From: Rahnella laticis | GTDB taxonomy: Bacteria > Pseudomonadota > Gammaproteobacteria > Enterobacterales > Enterobacteriaceae | Direction of reading: 5' to 3' | Length of the DNA: 64,000 bases | NCBI RefSeq assembly: GCF_015644585.1 | Contig: NZ_JADOBI010000019.1 | Location: 29,545 to 93,544, forward strand | Part shown: piece by piece, positions 59,817 to 64,000 of the stretch | Numbering within the stretch: the stretch's first letter is position 1 | Layout: every line of letters begins with the position of its first letter | The notes under the pieces: generated by a model | Seen by the model: only the letters and a program-made list of their open reading frames with translations | Databases searched by the model: none | Told to the model about the DNA's origin: nothing | Program-made: the position numbers and the translations under genes

Positions 59817-61250
59817 TCAGGCTTTCAGTGCTTCTTCAACGCCCGCGCCATACGCCGGATCGACTTTATAAAACAGGTCGAGCTGGCGTTGTTGCGTTTC
59901 AGGCGACGCATGTTTGAGTTCACCCGCGATGCGCGCAAACATACGCTGATGTTCTTCGGCGCAAAGCTGGTTGAACAGCAGGCGCGGCTGCGTGTAGTAA
60001 TCGTCATCTTCGCGATGATTCCAGTGGTCTGCTGCGCCTTCAATCGTCAGCGGTGGTTCGCTGTAATCTGGCTGTTCCTGGAATAAACCTGCACTGTTCG
60101 GCTCATACGTCACGCCGTTGCCGCTGTTGCCGTCAACGCGCATCGCGCCGTCGCGGTGATAATTATGGAACGGGCATTTTGGTGCGTTCACCGGGATCTG
60201 ATGATGGTTCACGCCCAGACGGTAACGGTGCGCATCGCCGTAAGAGAACAGGCGGCCCTGCAACATTCTGTCCGGTGAGAAGCCGATGCCCGGCACCACG
60301 TTCGCCGGGCTCATCGCCACCTGCTCAACTTCGGCAAAGTAGTTTTCCGGATTACGGTTCAGCTCGAATTCACCGACCTCAATCAGCGGATAATCGCTGT
60401 GCAACCAGACTTTGGTCAGGTCAAACGGGTTGTACGGCAGTTGGGAGGCTTCCGCTTCCGGCATGATTTGCACGAACAGTTTCCAGCGCGGGAAATCGCC
60501 GCGTTCGATGGCGTCATACAGGTCGCGCTGTGAACTTTCGCGGTCGGTGCCAACCAGTTTTTCGGCTTCGTCATCCATCAGGTTTTCAATACCCTGCTGG
60601 CAGCGGAAATGGAATTTCACCCAGAAACGCTCATTTTCTGCATTGATAAAGCTGAAGGTATGGCTGCCGAAACCGTGAATGTGACGGTAAGACGTTGGCA
60701 GGCCACGGTCACTGACGTCAATGGTCAGCTGATGCAACGCTTCCGGCAGATGCGAGAAGAAATCCCATTTATACGCCGGGTTGCGCAGGTTAGTGCGCGG
60801 GTCGCGTTTCACGACGTGGTTCAGATCCGGGAATTTCAGCGGGTCACGCAGGTAAAACACCGGCGTGTTATTACCGACCAAATCCCAGTTGCCTTCTTCG
60901 GTGTAAAACTTCATGGAGAAGCCGCGGATATCACGTTCTGCATCCGCCGCGCCGCGCTCACCGGCCACGGTGGAGAAGCGGATAAACATGTCGGTTTGCT
61001 TGCCGATTTCAGAGAAGATCTTCGCGCGGGTGTACTGCGTAATATCGTGCGTTACGGTGAAGGTACCGTGCGCGCCGGAACCTTTCGCGTGCATTCGACG
61101 CTCAGGGATCACTTCGCGGTCGAAGTGCGCTAATTTCTCAAGAAACCAGACATCCTGCAGAAGCAGCGGGCCACGGCGGCCTGCGGTGATGACATTGTTA
61201 TTATCGACGACGGGTGCGCCAGAGGCTGTTGTTAATCCTTTCTTCGTCAT
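59817..61250 (-). CDS. katA: Monofunctional haem catalase, small-subunit type
   Basis: Breaks down hydrogen peroxide. The 477-residue clade-3-like catalase has the active-site histidine H54 in [13 protein letters not shown]127 in [13 protein letters not shown], and the haem-ligand tyrosine Y337 in [15 protein letters not shown]. Length is typical of small-subunit catalases; E. coli has no such gene, only KatG and the large KatE. It lies between menE and yfaZ, so it is an addition relative to E. coli. A weak OxyR-like sequence lies upstream. Confidence 0.95.
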   Translation of the reverse strand: MTKKGLTTASGAPVVDNNNVITAGRRGPLLLQDVWFLEKLAHFDREVIPERRMHAKGSGAHGTFTVTHDITQYTRAKIFSEIGKQTDMFIRFSTVAGERGAADAERDIRGFSMKFYTEEGNWDLVGNNTPVFYLRDPLKFPDLNHVVKRDPRTNLRNPAYKWDFFSHLPEALHQLTIDVSDRGLPTSYRHIHGFGSHTFSFINAENERFWVKFHFRCQQGIENLMDDEAEKLVGTDRESSQRDLYDAIERGDFPRWKLFVQIMPEAEASQLPYNPFDLTKVWLHSDYPLIEVGEFELNRNPENYFAEVEQVAMSPANVVPGIGFSPDRMLQGRLFSYGDAHRYRLGVNHHQIPVNAPKCPFHNYHRDGAMRVDGNSGNGVTYEPNSAGLFQEQPDYSEPPLTIEGAADHWNHREDDDYYTQPRLLFNQLCAEEHQRMFARIAGELKHASPETQQRQLDLFYKVDPAYGAGVEEALKA

Positions 61251-61571
61251 GACAATTCCTTCCAGTTTGAAACGGGTGTGGGGTAAAAGGGGCTGTGGAA
61301 GCCTTTTTTACATTCCTTGTCTGAGGGTTGCTTTCCTAAGCAAAATTCACTCTACCTACAAGTAATAAACCCTATATTGATCAGGGGCAAATAGGCTGGA
61401 GTTATCATTCCGATTAGAAATCGTCGTTTCATCAATGAAATCGATGTTTCTTACAATTTACCGCCTTTTCGCGAATGTTTTAAAGTTCCAAAAAGTTGTT
61501 ACAACAGAGTGAATTGCTTTAGACTTCACGCGGAAGAATCATTGTCGTTTAGCAATTATTTAGGATAAATA
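61251..61571. other. Intergenic region between divergent katA and yfaZ (321 bases)
   Basis: No ORF worth calling. ATAGGCTGGAGTTAT (61391-61405) resembles one OxyR half-element, ATAGNTNNNANCTAT, but the second half expected seven bases on is poor. A ribosome site AGGATAA precedes yfaZ. The katA promoter could not be fixed. Confidence 0.4.
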
Positions 61572-62117
61572 ATGAAAAAGTTTCTTGTCGCTGGTGTTGC
61601 TGCCAGCCTGATGTTCGCGGCTGCTTCTGCAAATGCAATCAGCGTGAATGGTGAAGTTGGCGAGCATTACACTCACTTAGGCGTGGGCTTCGGCACCACT
61701 TCTCCGGGTCTGGCGTTAAGCGGTGACTGGACACATAACGATGACGACGGCGATGTTGCCGGTCTGGGTCTGGGCTACAACATCCCGCTGGGTCCGTTCA
61801 TGGCCACCGTCGGCGGTAAAGGGCTTTACACCAACCCGAAAGACGGTGACGAAGGTTACGCGGCAGCAGTCGGTGGCGGCCTGCAATTGCCAATCGCTAA
61901 ACTGTTCACCCTGTACGGTGATTACTATTATTCCCCGGATTCACTGTCCAGCGGCATTGGCAACTATAAAGAAGCGAATGCAGGCGTGCGTCTGACCGCG
62001 ATTCCGTTAGTGACCGTGAGCGTGGGTTACCGCTACATGGCGCTGGACGGCAAAGACGGCAACCGCGACAACATCGTGGCCGATGGTGCGTACCTCGGCG
62101 GCGCCGTGAATTTTTAA
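61572..62117 (+). CDS. yfaZ: YfaZ family outer-membrane protein
   Basis: A 181-residue predicted small outer-membrane beta-barrel of unknown function. The signal peptide (residues about 1-22, MKKFLVAGVAASLMFAAASA then NA) is followed by ISVNGEVGEHYTHLGVGFGT. WTHNDDDGDVAGLGLGYN lies near residues 56-73, then alternating strands such as YGDYYYSPDSLSSG. It ends AYLGGAVNF with the C-terminal phenylalanine expected for outer-membrane insertion. A terminator follows directly. Confidence 0.93.
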   Translation: MKKFLVAGVAASLMFAAASANAISVNGEVGEHYTHLGVGFGTTSPGLALSGDWTHNDDDGDVAGLGLGYNIPLGPFMATVGGKGLYTNPKDGDEGYAAAVGGGLQLPIAKLFTLYGDYYYSPDSLSSGIGNYKEANAGVRLTAIPLVTVSVGYRYMALDGKDGNRDNIVADGAYLGGAVNF

Positions 62118-62148
62118 TTCCCGATATATCTCGAGGAATAATGTGTTC

Positions 62149-62173
62149 AAGCCTGCTTAGCGGGCTTTTTTTT
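62149..62173 (+). terminator. Rho-independent terminator after yfaZ
   Basis: AAGCCTGC (62149-62156) pairs with GCGGGCTT (62160-62167, one G-T pair) around TTA, and the T-run continues to 62173. Confidence 0.88.
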
Positions 62174-62275
62174 CGTCCGGATGTTCACTTCCGCACTCTC
62201 ACTTTGTGCTTTTGCAATTGTGTTTCGGCCTGAGCCTTTCTACAGTGGAGTGACAAAAAACAGAAGGAGAACGGG

Positions 62276-63481
62276 ATGCTTAGGGTTGAGATGCTGAGTA
62301 CGGGTGATGAAGTGCTGCACGGCCAGATTGTGGATACCAATTCCGCGTGGCTGGCGAATTATCTGTTCGAACAGGGTTTACCGATGACCAGCCGCGAAAC
62401 CGTCGGCGACAGTCTGGAAGCGCTGGTAGCCGTTCTCAAAGAACGCAGTCATATCGCCGATGTGCTGATTGTAAACGGCGGGTTAGGGCCGACAACGGAT
62501 GACCTGAGCGCGCTGGCTGCCGCCAAAGCCTGTGGCGTTGAGCTGGTGGAAGATGCCGGTTGGATCAAAACCATGCAGGCATTTTTCAACGAACGTGGCC
62601 GCCCGATGGCTGAATCCAACCGTAAACAGGCGCAGATCCCGGCCAATGCCGAACTGCTGGATAACCCGGTCGGCACGGCCTGCGGGTTTAGCGTCAGGCT
62701 CAACCGCTGCCAGATTTTCTTCACGCCGGGCGTACCTTCCGAATTCAAAGTAATGGTTGAACAGCAAATTGTTCCGCGCCTTCACAAGCAATTTCCCGCA
62801 CTCGAAGCGCCGTTGTGTCTGCGTCTGACCACCTTCGGACGCGGCGAAAGCGATCTCGCTACCGAACTGGATAAACTCGAGCTTCCGGAAGGCGTGGTGA
62901 TGGGCTATCGCTCATCGTCACCGATTATCGAACTGAAAGTCACCGGCCCGCGTTCGCAGGAAGCGGCGATGCATAAAGCTTTCGAACGCGTCCGCGAAGT
63001 GGCGGGTGAGAGCACAATTTTTGAAGGTCTGAGGAGTTTGCCGGATCGTCTGGCTGAACGTCTGCTGGCACAAAATCTGCGTCTTGCAGTGAGTGAAAGT
63101 TTCACCGGTGGTCTGCTGAACTGGCGGCTGCAAAGCGCAGGCGTTCCGCTGGCCGGAGGAGAACTGCTGGCGCACAGCGAAGAAGCGTCACCGGAAAAAT
63201 CCCTCGAATGCCTGCTGGCGCGGGCGCAGGGGTTGGCGGAAACCACCGGCGCACAACTCGCGCTGGCCGTCGGGGCATTATCAGGCGATCAGCTTAGCCT
63301 TGCCTTGCATACGCCGTCCGGTACCAGCGGATTGACGATCCGTTATACCGCCACGCGGCACGGACTGACGTTACGGCAGGAGACGATGGCGATGGTCGCG
63401 ATGGATATGCTCAGGCGTTATCTGAACGGATGGGAAGTAGTGGCGGATTATCCGTGGTTGGATCGGGTGGCGAAGGTCTAG
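62276..63481 (+). CDS. yfaY: CinA-like protein YfaY
   Basis: A 401-residue CinA-family protein. The N-terminal MoCF/COG1058 domain (about residues 1-165) starts MLRVEMLSTGDEVLHGQIVD and shows VNGGLGPTTDDLSALAAA and FFTPGVPSEFKVMVE. The C-terminal CinA domain (about 255-390) is degenerate: the SESFTGGLL motif is kept, but the region after it is divergent, as in E. coli YfaY. That protein lacks the NMN deamidase activity of true CinA/PncC, so the function is unknown. AAGGAG lies 7 bases before ATG 62276. Confidence 0.93.
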   Translation: MLRVEMLSTGDEVLHGQIVDTNSAWLANYLFEQGLPMTSRETVGDSLEALVAVLKERSHIADVLIVNGGLGPTTDDLSALAAAKACGVELVEDAGWIKTMQAFFNERGRPMAESNRKQAQIPANAELLDNPVGTACGFSVRLNRCQIFFTPGVPSEFKVMVEQQIVPRLHKQFPALEAPLCLRLTTFGRGESDLATELDKLELPEGVVMGYRSSSPIIELKVTGPRSQEAAMHKAFERVREVAGESTIFEGLRSLPDRLAERLLAQNLRLAVSESFTGGLLNWRLQSAGVPLAGGELLAHSEEASPEKSLECLLARAQGLAETTGAQLALAVGALSGDQLSLALHTPSGTSGLTIRYTATRHGLTLRQETMAMVAMDMLRRYLNGWEVVADYPWLDRVAKV

Positions 63482-63499
63482 CTTTTGAAAAGCTAAGAT

Positions 63500-63877
63500 C
63501 AAAACCTTGGGCTCGCCGCCCAAACTGGCCCAAAGGGCGCGTTAACGCGCGCGCCCTCTGGACACCCGCGCTTTTTAACTCCGCGCTGCCGCTCGCTGGC
63601 TACGTTTCAGTAATTCCTGCTAGTGCCGCAAACGCCGCCGCTGCGCGGTCCTTTCGCTTCGGGTTCGAACCTGCTCGAAAAAAAAACTCTCGCCGTTTCT
63701 CACCGCTCACTCAACGCCGTTTTGAAAGCGGCCAATGGCTTTTAGTTCACAACCTCGCCATCTTTTTTCAACCACTTGAAAGCTAGATATACCGCTCGTT
63801 AAGTAAGGCAAAACTGTTTTTTTAAATGGTGAGATGGCGTACTCAAAAATCCTGCTGAACGAAGCGGGCTGGAGACC
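63500..63877. repeat. Truncated relative of the 12 kb palindromic element
   Basis: Unit 3 (about 63500-63750) reads rightward. It begins AAAACCTTGGG, has a perfect stem of its own (63534-63541 with 63550-63557), and continues through about 160 bases matching unit 2 at 12 kb with about 14 differences, ending AGCGGCCAATGGCTTTT. Bases about 63815-63877 match the reverse complement of the end of unit 1 (GGTGAGATGGCG shared with 12260-12273). So the copy has the same convergent layout, in opposite orientation to the 12 kb copy. It is cut off near 63877, before the IS110-like sequence. The ORF at 63430-63786 is spurious. Confidence 0.7.
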
Positions 63878-63896
63878 CAAGTTACCGTCTTGAATG

Positions 63897-64000
63897 TCAA
63901 CAACTCAACGCGTAGTTTTCATCATAAGGCAGCCCCGTTTTCAACACGCCGTAGCATAGGTGAACCAGCTTTCGCATCGCAGCACCCATTGCCGACATCT
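63897..64000 (-). mobile_element. IS110-family transposase, C-terminal end (partial)
   Basis: The minus strand from base 64000 to TGA at 63897-63899 encodes MSAMGAAMRKLVHLCYGVLK, then TGLPYDENYALSC. This is the usual C-terminal tail of IS110/IS1111-family DEDD transposases (GAAMRKLxHLxYGVLK). The gene continues beyond the window, so completeness cannot be judged. It abuts the truncated palindromic element; IS110-type elements are known to prefer hairpin-forming or REP-like targets. Confidence 0.75.

Noticed and set aside
61391..61420. Full OxyR binding site upstream of katA
   Set aside because: Only the first half-element is reasonable; the second half does not match, so it is noted only as a weak hint.
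63430..63786. 118-codon ORF overlapping the end of yfaY and the repeat copy
   Set aside because: It runs across yfaY in another frame and into the non-coding repeat.

Overview
The window is enterobacterial chromosome. Its backbone order is accD-folC-dedD-cvpA-purF-ubiX, a histidine/LAO transporter, yfcH-yfcG-yfcD, pta-ackA, yfbV-U-T-S-R, alaA-lrhA, nuoA-N, elaB, menFDHBCE, yfaZ-yfaY. This matches the Escherichia coli layout, with some genes missing and several cargo blocks inserted. Two ERIC elements, the fused nuoCD gene and the protein sequences point to Enterobacterales. A Rahnella/Ewingella/Serratia-like member of Yersiniaceae is my inference; genus cannot be settled by reading alone.

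1-9 kb: the end of accD, then folC and dedD, cvpA-purF behind a PurR operator, ubiX, and argT-hisQMP behind a possible sigma-54 promoter. 9-12 kb: an accessory pair, pepT and a divergent DppA-like peptide-binding protein, sharing a palindromic spacer. 12.0-12.6 kb: a non-coding palindromic element with terminal inverted repeats and hairpins whose sequence changes but whose pairing is kept. 12.6-15.2 kb: yfcH, yfcG, yfcD.

15.3-21 kb: a sugar-utilisation cluster made of a LacI-family regulator, PTS EIIA, EIIB and UlaA-like EIIC, and a transketolase split into two genes. Its control region has three LacI-type operators and a perfect CRP site. 21-32 kb: pta-ackA, the yfb genes, alaA and lrhA. 33.5-48.7 kb: the complete thirteen-gene complex I operon. 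48.7-52.5 kb: an inserted M60/enhancin-like metalloprotease, a YcdZ-like membrane protein behind a CRP site, and elaB. 52.7-59.8 kb: the full menaquinone operon menFDHBCE. 59.8-63.5 kb: a catalase, yfaZ and yfaY. The window ends in a third, truncated relative of the 12 kb element abutting the 3' end of an IS110-family transposase.

Much of the window serves respiration and overflow metabolism: NADH dehydrogenase I, menaquinone synthesis, acetate formation, and LrhA next to nuo. The accessory parts are nutrient scavenging (peptides, basic amino acids, an unidentified PTS sugar), peroxide defence and a probable host-directed protease. The strongest leads are the palindromic repeat family, the PTS/transketolase system with its operator array, and the enhancin-like protease. 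I saw no tRNA, rRNA, CRISPR array, prophage or replication origin.
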